From Candidatus Faecalibacterium gallistercoris (lineage in GTDB: Bacteria; Bacillota; Clostridia; Oscillospirales; Ruminococcaceae), in assembly GCA_019116585.1 (NCBI GenBank), contig DXBJ01000078.1, positions 1 to 61,094 of the forward strand: DNA of 61,094 nucleotides, read 5' to 3'. This document shows, piece after piece, positions 6,708 to 14,960 of this stretch. Under the pieces are notes generated by a model. It did no database searches, was not told the origin of the DNA, and worked only from the letters and a program-made list of their open reading frames with translations. The number at the start of each line of letters is the position of its first letter. Within the stretch, counting starts at the first letter, position 1. The position numbers and the translations under genes are program-made.

Positions 6708-8027
6708 TCAGAACCGTTCCACCCCGTCCTCGGTGACGATGGCGTAGATCAGGGGCAGCTCGGCGGGCTTTTCCGGCCCGATGGACAGGCCGGAGCGGTA
6801 GCAGGCTTCGGCGGCGGCAAAGCGCTCGGGCGCGCCGCAGAAGGTGGCCAGGCTCTCGCCCTTGCGGACGTAGTCGCCCCGCTTTTTGTGCAGGATGATG
6901 CCGGCGGCGTAGTCGATGGGGTCGCCCTTTTTCTCCCGGCCGGCCCCCAGCAGCACGCTGGCGGTGCCGATCTTTTCGGCGTCGTTGGCGGTGATGTAGC
7001 CGTCGGCGTCGGCTGCCACTTCCCAGCGGGCGGCGGGCTGGGCAAACAGGCTGTAGTCGTCCAGCACCCGGGTGTCGCCGCCCTGGGCCGCAAACATCTC
7101 CTTGCACTTGGCAAAGGCGCTGCCGTCGGCAATGGCCTGCCGGGCCAGGGCGCGGCAGGTCTCGGGGCTGCCCTTGCCCGCCAGAACCAGCATATAGGCC
7201 GCCAGCTCGATGCAGACGGCGGTCAGGTCGGCGGGGCCGCGGCCCTTGAGCACCTCCATGCTTTCCATCACTTCCAGGCTGTTGCCGATGTTGTGACCCA
7301 GGGGGGTGTCCATGTCGGTGATCATGGCGGCCACCTTGCGGCCGTGGTGGGCGCCGATCGAGACCATCAGCCGGGCCAGGGCGACGCTGTCCTCCACCGT
7401 TTTCATAAAGGCGCCGGTGCCGGTGGTGACGTCCAGCAGGATGGCGTCCGACCCCGAGGCCAGCTTTTTGGACATGATGCTGGAGGCGATCAGGGGGATG
7501 CAGCTGACGGTGGCGGTGACGTCCCGCAGGGCGTACATCTTTTTGTCGGCCACGGCGATGTTCTCGCTCTGGCCAATGACGGCGATGCCGGTGCGGTTCA
7601 CCTGGGCAAAAAATTCCTCCTGGCTGAGGGCGGTGCGGGTGCCGGGGACGCTTTCCATCTTGTCGATGGTGCCGCCGGTGTGGCCCAGGCCCCGGCCGCT
7701 CATCTTGGCGATCTTGACCCCGCAGGCCGCCGCGATGGGGGCGATCACAAGGGTGGTCTTGTCCCCCACGCCGCCGGTGGAATGCTTGTCCACCTTCACC
7801 CCCGCGATGGGGCTGAGGTCTACCATCTCGCCGCTGTGGGCCATGATGTCGGTGAGGGCGGCGGTCTCCGCGTCGGTCATCCCCCGCAGGTAGACCGCCA
7901 TCATCCAGGCGGCCATCTGGTAGTCGGGCACATCCCCGGCCACATAGCCGCGGATCAGGGCCTCCAGCTCGGCGCGGGTGTGGGTGCCGCCGTCCCGCTT
8001 CTTTGCAATGATGTCGTAGATACGCAT
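6708..8027 (-). CDS. pdp: Pyrimidine-nucleoside (thymidine) phosphorylase
   Basis: This 439-residue enzyme phosphorolyses uridine, thymidine or deoxyuridine to base plus (deoxy)ribose-1-phosphate. The family signature is present: KVDKHSTGGVGDKTT (residues 79-93) for phosphate binding, then SGRGLGHTGGTIDKMES. The length matches Firmicutes Pdp/DeoA. It is the distal member of a nucleoside uptake and salvage region (BMP transporter, cytidine deaminase, purine-nucleoside phosphorylase) but has its own promoter at 8065-8093. Whether it prefers uridine and thymidine (Pdp) or thymidine only (DeoA) cannot be decided by eye. Confidence 0.92.
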   Translation of the reverse strand: MRIYDIIAKKRDGGTHTRAELEALIRGYVAGDVPDYQMAAWMMAVYLRGMTDAETAALTDIMAHSGEMVDLSPIAGVKVDKHSTGGVGDKTTLVIAPIAAACGVKIAKMSGRGLGHTGGTIDKMESVPGTRTALSQEEFFAQVNRTGIAVIGQSENIAVADKKMYALRDVTATVSCIPLIASSIMSKKLASGSDAILLDVTTGTGAFMKTVEDSVALARLMVSIGAHHGRKVAAMITDMDTPLGHNIGNSLEVMESMEVLKGRGPADLTAVCIELAAYMLVLAGKGSPETCRALARQAIADGSAFAKCKEMFAAQGGDTRVLDDYSLFAQPAARWEVAADADGYITANDAEKIGTASVLLGAGREKKGDPIDYAAGIILHKKRGDYVRKGESLATFCGAPERFAAAEACYRSGLSIGPEKPAELPLIYAIVTEDGVERF

Positions 8028-8064
8028 AGAAGATCACTCCAATCCCGATTGATAGGTTGCTTCC

Positions 8065-8093
8065 AGTATAGTATGACTTTTGCCCAAAGGCAA
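8065..8093 (-). promoter_or_regulatory. Promoter of the pyrimidine-nucleoside phosphorylase gene
   Basis: On the minus strand TTGCCT (8088-8093), 17-nt spacer, TATACT (8065-8070), 38 nt before the start codon. Confidence 0.65.
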
Positions 8094-8121
8094 GGCCCCG
8101 GCCCGAAAGTTGGCAGAAACT

Positions 8122-9078
8122 TCACAGATCGCCCGTCTGCGCTTTTTCCATCACATAGTTGGCCAGGGTCACCCCTCTGCGCTCCACCTGCTGCGCCCGC
8201 AGGACCCGGTAGCCGCGCCTGGCGAAGAAGGGGCGGGCCGTGACCGAGGCATGGGTGACCACCGGCCCGGCGGCGGCCTCTTCCAGCGCGTTGCAGAGGG
8301 CGGTGGCGACGCCCCGGCCCTGCAGGTCCTTGTGGACGTAGAGCCGGTCCAGGTAGCCGGCGGCGGGGTCCAGATCCCCGAAGCCTGCCAGCCGCCCGTC
8401 CAGTTCGGCCACCAGGGTCCGGTGCGCCCGGAAGCTCTTGTCCCAGGCAGCGAGGTCGGGGCCGCAGGCGGGGGCCCAGGCATCCAGCTGGGCGGGGGAG
8501 TAGTGGGCCGCGTTGACAGTGTGGACCGTCTCGTAAAACAGGTGGGCGAGGGCGGGACAGTCCTCGGGCCGGTAGGGCCGAAGGGTCACGGCCAGCGCGT
8601 TCAGATAGTTGTCCGCCTCAGCGCGGCTATGGAAAGTGATGATCTTTCGGCGCCCCCGGTATGGCTCCAGCATGGCGCGGATCGCGGGGAGCTGCTCCTG
8701 GCCGAAGTCGAGGATGTATTGCAGGAACTCTGCGTCCAGCTCCTCCTCCACCCAGGGCATGTCCGGGCGCTGCACGCCCCGGCGGTTTTCCACCCCTGCC
8801 AGGCAGGCTTCCAGCGGATAGTCCAGGAAAAAGACGGTGTCGCAGGCTTCCAGCCGCTGGGGCAGGGTGCGGCTGTAGTCGCCGTCGATGATCCAGGCGG
8901 GCTGGGCCAGCCATTGGGCCAGGCCGCGGTCGAACGCCTCCCGGGTGACGTTGGTGCGGTCGGGCTTGTGCCACAGCCGGTCCAGATAATAGAGGGGCAG
9001 GCCGGTGCGGTCCCGCAGGCGGCGGGCAAAGGTGCTCTTGCCCGCCCCCGGGCAGCCGATGACTAAAACTTTCTGCAT
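8122..9078 (-). CDS. P-loop kinase-like domain fused to GNAT acetyltransferase
   Basis: This 318-residue protein has two domains. Residues 1-165 resemble FlaR/topology-modulation-type small kinases: Walker A GCPGAGKST (8-16), LYYLDRLWHKPD, and WIIDGDYSRTLPQR with a lid-like region after it. Residues 170-310 are a GNAT acetyltransferase: LFYETVHTVNAAHYSPAQLD, DRLYVHKDLQGRGVATALC (acetyl-CoA pyrophosphate loop) and FFARRGY. AAAGGA lies about 11 nt before the ATG at 9078; longer in-frame starts have no support. It is isolated between two minus-strand transcription units. Substrates of either domain are unknown, and the fusion suggests a linked phosphoryl/acetyl modification activity. Confidence 0.75.
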   Translation of the reverse strand: MQKVLVIGCPGAGKSTFARRLRDRTGLPLYYLDRLWHKPDRTNVTREAFDRGLAQWLAQPAWIIDGDYSRTLPQRLEACDTVFFLDYPLEACLAGVENRRGVQRPDMPWVEEELDAEFLQYILDFGQEQLPAIRAMLEPYRGRRKIITFHSRAEADNYLNALAVTLRPYRPEDCPALAHLFYETVHTVNAAHYSPAQLDAWAPACGPDLAAWDKSFRAHRTLVAELDGRLAGFGDLDPAAGYLDRLYVHKDLQGRGVATALCNALEEAAAGPVVTHASVTARPFFARRGYRVLRAQQVERRGVTLANYVMEKAQTGDL

Positions 9079-9120
9079 GGGGGAGCATCCTTTCTGATCG
9101 ATCCAAACCGCGGAAAGACC

Positions 9121-9153
9121 AAAAACGGCGGCAAGCCATAACGCCTGCCGCCG
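9121..9153 (-). terminator. Terminator of the nucleoside ABC importer operon
   Basis: On the minus strand CGGCGGCAGGC, 6-nt loop, GCTTGCCGCCG, then five T. Confidence 0.85.
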
Positions 9154-9167
9154 CGTCGTGTGTGTTT

Positions 9168-10085
9168 TCAGCGCGATCCCTTGTCGTAGGGGATGCCCTC
9201 GGCCTTGGGGGCCATGCTGTTCTTGGAGGTGAACGCCAGGATGATCATGGAGGCGATGAAGGGCATCATGTTGTAGATGTTGCTGGACCAGCCGAGGTTG
9301 GCCAGGAAGGTGGAGTCCGCGATGTTGGCCAGGCTCTTGAACACGGCAAAGAACATGGCCGCCCCAAAGATGTGGAAAGGCTTCCACTGGCCAAAGATCA
9401 TGACCGCCAGGGCCAAAAAGCCCGCGCCGGCCACGCCGACCTCAAAGTTCCAGGTCTGGACCGGCGGCACGATGTAGGCCATGCCGCCGATGGCGCCCAG
9501 CGCCCCCGAGATCAGGACGCCGGCGTAGCGCATCTTGTACACGTTGATGCCCACCGAGTCCGCCGCCTGGGGGTGCTCGCCGCAGGCCCGCAGCCGCAGG
9601 CCGAAGCGGGTCTTGTACATCACCACAAAGCTGATGACGAGCAGGGCCAGCCCCAGCGGCACAAAGACGCTCATTTCCAGCCCGCCGATGCTGAACAGGA
9701 AGGGCCGGTTGGAATAGTTCAGCTTGGCGCTGCCGCTCTCGCTGAAGTATTTGGACAACACCACCGCCACGGCGGTGGCCAGCAGGTTCAGGGCGGTGCC
9801 GCCGATGGTCTGGTCCGCCTTCAGGTTGATGGAGGCAAAGGCCAGCAGCAGGGAATAGACCATCCCGGCCACGGCCGCCGCCAGGATGGAGATCACCACG
9901 ATGAGCCAGGCCGGGGTGCTGGCCGGCAGCAGGGTCAGGGTCAAAACGCCCGCCACGCCGCCGATGACCATGATGCCCTCCAGCGCGATGTTGATGATGC
10001 CGGAATGCTCGCTGAACATGCCGCCCAGGGCCACCAGCATCAGCACGATGCCGTACAGCAGGGTGTATTTGATGAGTAACAGCAT
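9168..10085 (-). CDS. Nucleoside ABC transporter permease (NupQ-like)
   Basis: This 305-residue membrane protein of the BPD_transp_2 family has about eight to nine hydrophobic helices. The motif HSGIINIALEGIMVIGGVAG near residues 27-46 is typical of the smaller permease of BMP-dependent guanosine/nucleoside importers. It is the third gene of the ATPase-permease-permease operon, one base downstream of the larger permease. It forms a heterodimeric channel with the product of 10087-11238, energised by 11235-12770. The substrate (purine and/or pyrimidine nucleosides) is inferred from family and from neighbouring salvage enzymes. Confidence 0.88.
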   Translation of the reverse strand: MLLLIKYTLLYGIVLMLVALGGMFSEHSGIINIALEGIMVIGGVAGVLTLTLLPASTPAWLIVVISILAAAVAGMVYSLLLAFASINLKADQTIGGTALNLLATAVAVVLSKYFSESGSAKLNYSNRPFLFSIGGLEMSVFVPLGLALLVISFVVMYKTRFGLRLRACGEHPQAADSVGINVYKMRYAGVLISGALGAIGGMAYIVPPVQTWNFEVGVAGAGFLALAVMIFGQWKPFHIFGAAMFFAVFKSLANIADSTFLANLGWSSNIYNMMPFIASMIILAFTSKNSMAPKAEGIPYDKGSR

Positions 10086-10086
10086 A

Positions 10087-11238
10087 TTAGCCCTCCTTTT
10101 CGCCGGACTTGTCCGCCCGCTTGCCGCCGCTGAGGAGCTTTGCGATCTTGCCGCGGAACAGCATCGAGAAGGCGCACAGGTAGATGATGATGCCGCTGAT
10201 AAGGTCGGCCACCTCGGTGGGGTAGTACCGGGTAGACAGGAACGAGCCGCCCACCGTGATGTGGGAGATGAACAGGGCCGAGAAGATGGTGCCGATGGGG
10301 TTGGAGCTGGCCAGCAGCGCCACCGAAATGCCGTTGAAGCCCATGGCCGGCAGGGTGGTGGAGTTCAGGGGGTTCCACTCGGACACGCCGGACAGATAGT
10401 ACAGCCCCGCGCCAAAGCCGGCCAGCGCGCCGGCAATGACCATCGAGAGGACCAGGTTCTTCTTCTCGTTGATGCCGGCGTAGCGGGCGGCGTTTTTGTT
10501 CAGGCCCACGGCCTTCAGCTCGTAGCCGAAGGTGGTCTTGTCCAGCACCACCCAGATCAGGATGGCCACCACGATGGACAGGAAGATGGCGATGGTGGTG
10601 CTGTTGGTCTGGAACATATCGTTCAGCCCAAAGTCGGGGATGGTGACCCCCTCCACCCCTTCCATCCGGCGCAGGTTCCAGGTGCGGGTGTTGCGGGAGT
10701 CGTACATGACGCCGGTGCCGTTGCCGTAGATGATCTCATTGACCAGGTACAGCCCGATCCAGTTGAACATGATGGAGGTGATGACCTCGTTGATGTTCAG
10801 GTATGCCTTGAACAGGCCGGGGATGGCGCCCCAGATGCCGCCCAGCACCGCCGAAGCGATCAGGCCCACATACCAGGGCAGGTGCAGGACGATGGCGCAG
10901 TACAGCGCGCCGTAGGCGCCCAGGGTGTACTGCCCCGCCGCGCCGATGTTGAACAGGCCGGTCTTGAAGGCAAAAGCCACCGAGAGGCCGGTCATGACCA
11001 GGGGGGCGGCGTTGGCCAGGGTGCGGCCCACGCCGTAGGGGGCGTCGTAGAAGCCGCCCTTCAGGATGCGGACAAAGCCGTCCGCCCATGCGTGCTCGGC
11101 GTTGATGGCCAGCAGTACCAGATAGCCGCATACCAGGCCGATCAGGATGCACAGGAGGGCCGCCAGCACGCTGACAAAGGCCGACCGGGCCTTGCCGCTG
11201 TGGGAAAGCATCTTTTTCTTATCCATAAAGCCGCTCAT
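10087..11238 (-). CDS. Nucleoside ABC transporter permease (NupP-like)
   Basis: This 383-residue permease of the BPD_transp_2 family has a cytoplasmic N-terminus of about 20 residues and around nine membrane helices. FKTGLFNIGAAGQYTLGAYG is the conserved loop that contacts the ATPase. Its ATG overlaps the ATPase stop codon (ATGA), indicating translational coupling. A second in-frame ATG at 11226 is an alternative start. It pairs with the NupQ-like permease downstream to form the translocation pore for nucleosides delivered by the BMP lipoprotein. Confidence 0.88.
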   Translation of the reverse strand: MSGFMDKKKMLSHSGKARSAFVSVLAALLCILIGLVCGYLVLLAINAEHAWADGFVRILKGGFYDAPYGVGRTLANAAPLVMTGLSVAFAFKTGLFNIGAAGQYTLGAYGALYCAIVLHLPWYVGLIASAVLGGIWGAIPGLFKAYLNINEVITSIMFNWIGLYLVNEIIYGNGTGVMYDSRNTRTWNLRRMEGVEGVTIPDFGLNDMFQTNSTTIAIFLSIVVAILIWVVLDKTTFGYELKAVGLNKNAARYAGINEKKNLVLSMVIAGALAGFGAGLYYLSGVSEWNPLNSTTLPAMGFNGISVALLASSNPIGTIFSALFISHITVGGSFLSTRYYPTEVADLISGIIIYLCAFSMLFRGKIAKLLSGGKRADKSGEKEG

Positions 11239-12770
11239 TCTCCTTTCCCCTGCTTGCGGGCGCCGGCCATGTACAGGCCCAGCTCCTGGACGGTGGTGGT
11301 CTTGGGGTCGAACTCGCCGACCACCTCGCCCTCGTACATGACGAGGATGCGGTCGGACAGGTTCATCACTTCGTCCAGCTCAAGGCTGACCAGCAGCACC
11401 GCCTTGCCGGCGTCCCGCTGGGCCACGATCTGGCGGTGGATATACTCGATGGCGCCCACGTCCAGGCCGCGGGTGGGCTGGACCGCCACCAGCAGTTTGG
11501 GGTCGCGGTCGATCTCACGGGCGATGATGGCCTTCTGCTGGTTGCCGCCCGACATGCTGCGGGCGATGGTCACGCTGCCCTGGCCGCTGCGGACGTCGTA
11601 CTGCCCGATCAGCCGGTCCGAGTATTCCCGCACCTTGTCCTTGCGGATAAAGCCGTGGTTCTGGAACTCGGGCTGCCAGTACCGCTGCAGCACCATGTTG
11701 TTCTCCAGGGTGTAGTCCAGGATCAGGCCGTGCTTGTGCCGGTCCTCGGGGATGTGGCTCATGCCGTCTTTGGAGCGCTCCCGGATGGAGGCGTGGGTGA
11801 TGTCCTTGCCGCAGAAGCTGATCCTGCCGCCCGAGACCTTTTCCAGGCCGGTGAGGCCGTAGACGAATTCGGTCTGGCCGTTGCCTTCGATGCCGGCCAG
11901 GCAGACGATCTCGCCCGCCCGCACCTGGAAGGTGACGTCCTTCACGGCGTTTTTCTTGTGGGTGGCGCTGGGGATGGTCACATCCTGCACGTCCAGGATC
12001 ACCTCGCCGGGCTTGGCGGGGGCCTTTTCCACTTCCAGCTGGACGTCGCGGCCCACCATCATGCGGGAAAGCTCTTCCTTGGTGGTGCCGGCAATGTCCA
12101 CCACGCCCACGTACTTGCCCTTGCGCAGGACGGTGCACCGGTCGGCGACGGCCATGATCTCGTTCAGCTTGTGGGTGATAAAGAGGATGCTCTTGCCCTC
12201 TTTTTTGAAGCCCCGCATGATCTCCATCAGCTCGTCGATCTCCTGGGGGGTCAGGACGGCGGTGGGCTCGTCAAAGATCAGGATCTCGTTGTCCCGGTAG
12301 AGCATCTTGAGGATCTCCACGCGCTGCTGCATACCCACCGAGATGTCGCTGACCAGGGCGTCGGGGTCCACCCGCAGGCCGTACTTTTCGCTCAGGGCCA
12401 CGACCTTTTTGCGGGCCTCGGCCTTTTGCAGGAAGCCCAGCTTGTTGGGCTCGACCCCCAGGATAATGTTGTCCAGCACCGTAAAGCATTCCACCAGCTT
12501 GAAGTGCTGGTGGACCATGCCGATGCCCAAAGCGTTGGCGTCGTTGGGGTTGCGGATCTGGACCTCCTTGCCGTTTTTGCGGATGGTGCCCTGCTCGGGC
12601 TGGTACAGGCCGAACAGGACGCTCATCAACGTGCTTTTGCCCGCGCCGTTTTCGCCCAGCAGGGCATGCACCTCGCCTCTGCGCAGTTGGAGGGTAATAT
12701 CATCGTTTGCCTTGATCCCAGGGAATTCCTTGGTAATGTGGAGCATCTCGATCACATAATCCTCGGCCAA
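11235..12770 (-). CDS. Nucleoside ABC transporter ATP-binding protein (duplicated NBD, NupO-like)
   Basis: This 511-residue protein has two fused ATPase domains, as in sugar/nucleoside importers of the CUT2 type. Domain 1 has Walker A GENGAGKST and Walker B ILIFDEPTAVL. Domain 2 has a degenerate Walker A (GIEGNGQTE), the signature MSGGNQQK and LVAVQPTRGLDVGA, which replaces the usual DEPT. Both deviations are normal for this family. The start is taken as the TTG at 12770 because AAAGGAG lies about 10 nt upstream and the protein then begins MAEDYVIEMLHITKEF; a longer TTG start at 12794 is less likely. It is the first gene of the importer operon, with its own promoter at 12822-12851. Confidence 0.9.
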   Translation of the reverse strand: MAEDYVIEMLHITKEFPGIKANDDITLQLRRGEVHALLGENGAGKSTLMSVLFGLYQPEQGTIRKNGKEVQIRNPNDANALGIGMVHQHFKLVECFTVLDNIILGVEPNKLGFLQKAEARKKVVALSEKYGLRVDPDALVSDISVGMQQRVEILKMLYRDNEILIFDEPTAVLTPQEIDELMEIMRGFKKEGKSILFITHKLNEIMAVADRCTVLRKGKYVGVVDIAGTTKEELSRMMVGRDVQLEVEKAPAKPGEVILDVQDVTIPSATHKKNAVKDVTFQVRAGEIVCLAGIEGNGQTEFVYGLTGLEKVSGGRISFCGKDITHASIRERSKDGMSHIPEDRHKHGLILDYTLENNMVLQRYWQPEFQNHGFIRKDKVREYSDRLIGQYDVRSGQGSVTIARSMSGGNQQKAIIAREIDRDPKLLVAVQPTRGLDVGAIEYIHRQIVAQRDAGKAVLLVSLELDEVMNLSDRILVMYEGEVVGEFDPKTTTVQELGLYMAGARKQGKGE

Positions 12771-12821
12771 TCTGCTCACTCTCCTTTCACACAATGGTGA
12801 CGCATCGTTCTCACTTTATTC

Positions 12822-12851
12822 ATTATAACGTATTCTGCCGATACTTTGCAA
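12822..12851 (-). promoter_or_regulatory. Promoter of the nucleoside ABC importer operon
   Basis: On the minus strand TTGCAA (12846-12851), 18-nt spacer, TATAAT (12822-12827), about 50 nt before the start. The operon can thus be transcribed independently of the BMP lipoprotein gene. Confidence 0.75.
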
Positions 12852-12943
12852 GGAAAATATGGATAAAAATCCAGCATTTTGCAAAAAAGAGGGGGATTTT
12901 CACATATCTGGCCGGTGGGAAATAAAAAATATGCAAATTGCAC

Positions 12944-12974
12944 AAAAAAGCAGAGCGCCTTTTGAGCGCTCTGC
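12944..12974 (-). terminator. Terminator of the BMP lipoprotein gene
   Basis: On the minus strand GCAGAGCGC, 7-nt loop, GCGCTCTGC, then six T. It separates the abundant binding protein from the importer operon downstream; partial read-through would set their ratio. A further GC-rich imperfect repeat lies at 12997-13020. Confidence 0.85.
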
Positions 12975-13055
12975 TGATAGCATTTTGACGCATCCGGGCC
13001 GGGCGGCATCGGCCGCCCCAGCCTTCAGCCCGCCCTTGAAAAGGGCAAAAACCGC

Positions 13056-14237
13056 TTACTGCACGTAGTTGACGGTGACCAGCTCGCTGGTGGTGGGCTT
13101 GACGCTGTCCTCGCTGGAGTTGTCGACGACGATCTCGCCGGCAGCGATCTTCTCCTTGACGGCCTCGTACTCCTCCACGGTGAAAGTGCGGAAGTTCCAG
13201 CTGCCCTCGGCGGTGGGCAGGCCGACGTAGTCGCCCTCCTCCAGGCCGAAGTTGCCGTTGGTGGCGGCGATGGTGCCCCACTCGCCAGCGTCGATGTCGC
13301 CCAGGGCGGACTCAACGGCGGTGGTCAGCTCCTTCATAGCGGAGGTGATGAACGGGTTGTACTCGTAGGTGCCGTCGGCCACGCCGTTGGCGCCGATGTA
13401 GTTCTGGTCCACGTCCACGCCGATGATGTAACCGTTGGACTTGATGGCAGCCTCCAGAGCGGAGGTGTAGATGCCGCCGCCGCAGGCAAAGACGACCTCG
13501 GTGCCGCTGGTGTACCAGCCCTCCATACGGGAGGTGATGTTGGCGTCGCCGTAGAACTGGCCGCCGTAGAAGTAGTTGATGTCGACGGCGTTGCCGGTCT
13601 CCTGGGCAGCGGCGTCAACGCCCTGCACGAAGCCGTAGCCGTAGCGGATGACGGCGGGCACAGCCATGCCGCCCAGGAAGCCCAGGTGGGTGAAGCCGTC
13701 CTTGGCGATGGCATAGCCTGCCAGGTAGCCTGCCTGCTCCTCCTTGAAGGTGATGCAGTAGCAGTTGGCGGGGATGGCGTCGGTGCCGATGTCGGCCTGG
13801 GTCACGTCGATGGCGATGAAGCGGGTGTCGGGGTACTGCTCGGCAGCCCATGCCAGGGAAGCGCCGTACAGGTAGCCGACGCAGACGACGGTGTCGGCGC
13901 CGTCGTTGACGGCCTGGCGGATCATGGTCTCGCGGTCCTCATCGGAGGCGTCGGCCTCGGGGATGTAGTACTGGCAGTTCTCGCCCATGTAGTTCTGGAC
14001 GGCGGTCCAGCATGCCTGGTTGAAGCTCTCGTCGTCGATGGTGCCGGTGTCGCAGCACAGGGCAACGTAGGAGACGGCGCCGCCCTCGGCGGCAGCCTCA
14101 GAGGAAGCAGCGGAAGAAGCTGCGCTGGAGGCGGAAGAGGCAGTGCTGGAAGAAGAACCGCCGCAGGCGGCCAGAACAGAAACGGCAGCGGCTGCGCCAG
14201 CCACGGCCATGAATTGACGGCGCGAAATCATATTCAT
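13056..14237 (-). CDS. BMP-family nucleoside-binding lipoprotein
   Basis: This 393-residue lipoprotein is the solute receptor for the adjacent importer. It starts MNMISRRQFMAVAGAAAAV (an RR-containing signal) and has the lipobox LAAC followed by a Ser/Ala-rich linker to about residue 55. The BMP domain (PF02608 type) follows: DESFNQACWTAVQ, and FITSAMKELTTAVESAL near the C-terminus. GGAGAG precedes the ATG at 14237; ATG 14231 is an alternative. Family members (BmpA/PnrA, YufN) bind purine or other nucleosides. It is transcribed from a strong promoter at 14325-14353 and followed by a terminator before the ATPase and permease genes. Confidence 0.9.
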   Translation of the reverse strand: MNMISRRQFMAVAGAAAAVSVLAACGGSSSSTASSASSAASSAASSEAAAEGGAVSYVALCCDTGTIDDESFNQACWTAVQNYMGENCQYYIPEADASDEDRETMIRQAVNDGADTVVCVGYLYGASLAWAAEQYPDTRFIAIDVTQADIGTDAIPANCYCITFKEEQAGYLAGYAIAKDGFTHLGFLGGMAVPAVIRYGYGFVQGVDAAAQETGNAVDINYFYGGQFYGDANITSRMEGWYTSGTEVVFACGGGIYTSALEAAIKSNGYIIGVDVDQNYIGANGVADGTYEYNPFITSAMKELTTAVESALGDIDAGEWGTIAATNGNFGLEEGDYVGLPTAEGSWNFRTFTVEEYEAVKEKIAAGEIVVDNSSEDSVKPTTSELVTVNYVQ

Positions 14238-14315
14238 AAGAATTCTCTCCTTTTTTACAGTTGGGTGCAACCATTTTTGGACAGACAAGGATGCGCAGAC
14301 ATAGGGGCGCATTCT

Positions 14316-14353
14316 CTATACTCCAGTATAGCCGCAAAATGTGTTGGGCGCAA
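14316..14353 (-). promoter_or_regulatory. Promoter of the BMP gene with palindrome over the -10 box
   Basis: On the minus strand TTGCGC (14348-14353), 17-nt spacer, TATACT (14325-14330). The -10 lies inside a perfect 16-bp inverted repeat CTATACT-CC-AGTATAG (14316-14331), a plausible repressor operator. Confidence 0.7.
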
Positions 14354-14484
14354 GCTGTTTTGCATTACAAAATCTTTACAATATTTTCGTCAAATTGTCA
14401 AAAAGTGATACATTCCATCCACGGCCGCCGCGCTTTTTCGGCGTGTTTGGACGCCCGCCCCCCACAGAAACAGGAATAAACGAG

Positions 14485-14515
14485 AACGCCCCTGCCACAG
14501 AAGCAGGAGCGTTTT
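14485..14515 (-). terminator. Terminator after cytidine deaminase
   Basis: AACGCCCCTGC, 7-nt loop, GCAGGAGCGTT just past the cdd stop. The T-run on the minus strand is interrupted, so termination may be moderate. Confidence 0.6.
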
Positions 14516-14518
14516 GGA

Positions 14519-14947
14519 TCACTCGATGTTGGCAGGCCCGAAACCAAAGGGTAATAGTTCCCCCAGCGTCCGCTCGATGAAATCGTCCGGGCTTTTGGCC
14601 ATGATGACGTTCAAAGCAGGCCCGCAGAACTCGTACAGGGCCTGGCGGCAGACGCCGCAGGGGGCGGTGACCAGCTGGTTCACCTCGCCCTTTTTGGCCC
14701 CCACGATCGCAATGTCGGTGAATTGGGTGACCCCCTGGCTGACCGCCGAGAACAGGGCGGTGCGCTCGGCGCAGCTGGTGGGGGTGAAGGCTGCGTTTTC
14801 GATGTTGCAGCCGGTAAAGACCCGGCCGTCGGCGCTGCGCAGGGCGGCCCCCACCCAAAAGCGGCTGTAGGGGGCCACGGCCCGGGTGCGGGCGTCCAGG
14901 GCCGCACGGATCAGGGCCTGTTTTTCCTCCCGGGTAAGTTCAGACAT
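14519..14947 (-). CDS. cdd: Cytidine deaminase
   Basis: This 142-residue zinc enzyme deaminates cytidine/deoxycytidine to uridine/deoxyuridine. Substrate and zinc motifs are complete: GCNIENAAF, TSCAERTAL (zinc Cys and catalytic Glu) and APCGVCRQ (two zinc Cys). Its length matches the homotetrameric class. It starts 13 nt after the purine-nucleoside phosphorylase stop and is the last gene of that operon. Its product uridine feeds the pyrimidine-nucleoside phosphorylase at 6708-8027. Confidence 0.95.
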   Translation of the reverse strand: MSELTREEKQALIRAALDARTRAVAPYSRFWVGAALRSADGRVFTGCNIENAAFTPTSCAERTALFSAVSQGVTQFTDIAIVGAKKGEVNQLVTAPCGVCRQALYEFCGPALNVIMAKSPDDFIERTLGELLPFGFGPANIE

Positions 14948-14960
14948 GGCGGGGCCTCCC

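Noticed and set aside
9079-9387. N-terminal extension of the kinase-GNAT protein
   Set aside because: It lies antisense to the importer terminator and permease gene. A ribosome site and the P-loop start point to 9078.
12771-12794. Longer start for the importer ATPase
   Set aside because: The ribosome site AAAGGAG lies inside this stretch, so translation should begin after it at 12770.
13000-14500. Purine or nucleoside riboswitch upstream of the BMP and nup genes
   Set aside because: The leaders are short and no conserved aptamer core was found. Regulation looks promoter- and operator-based.
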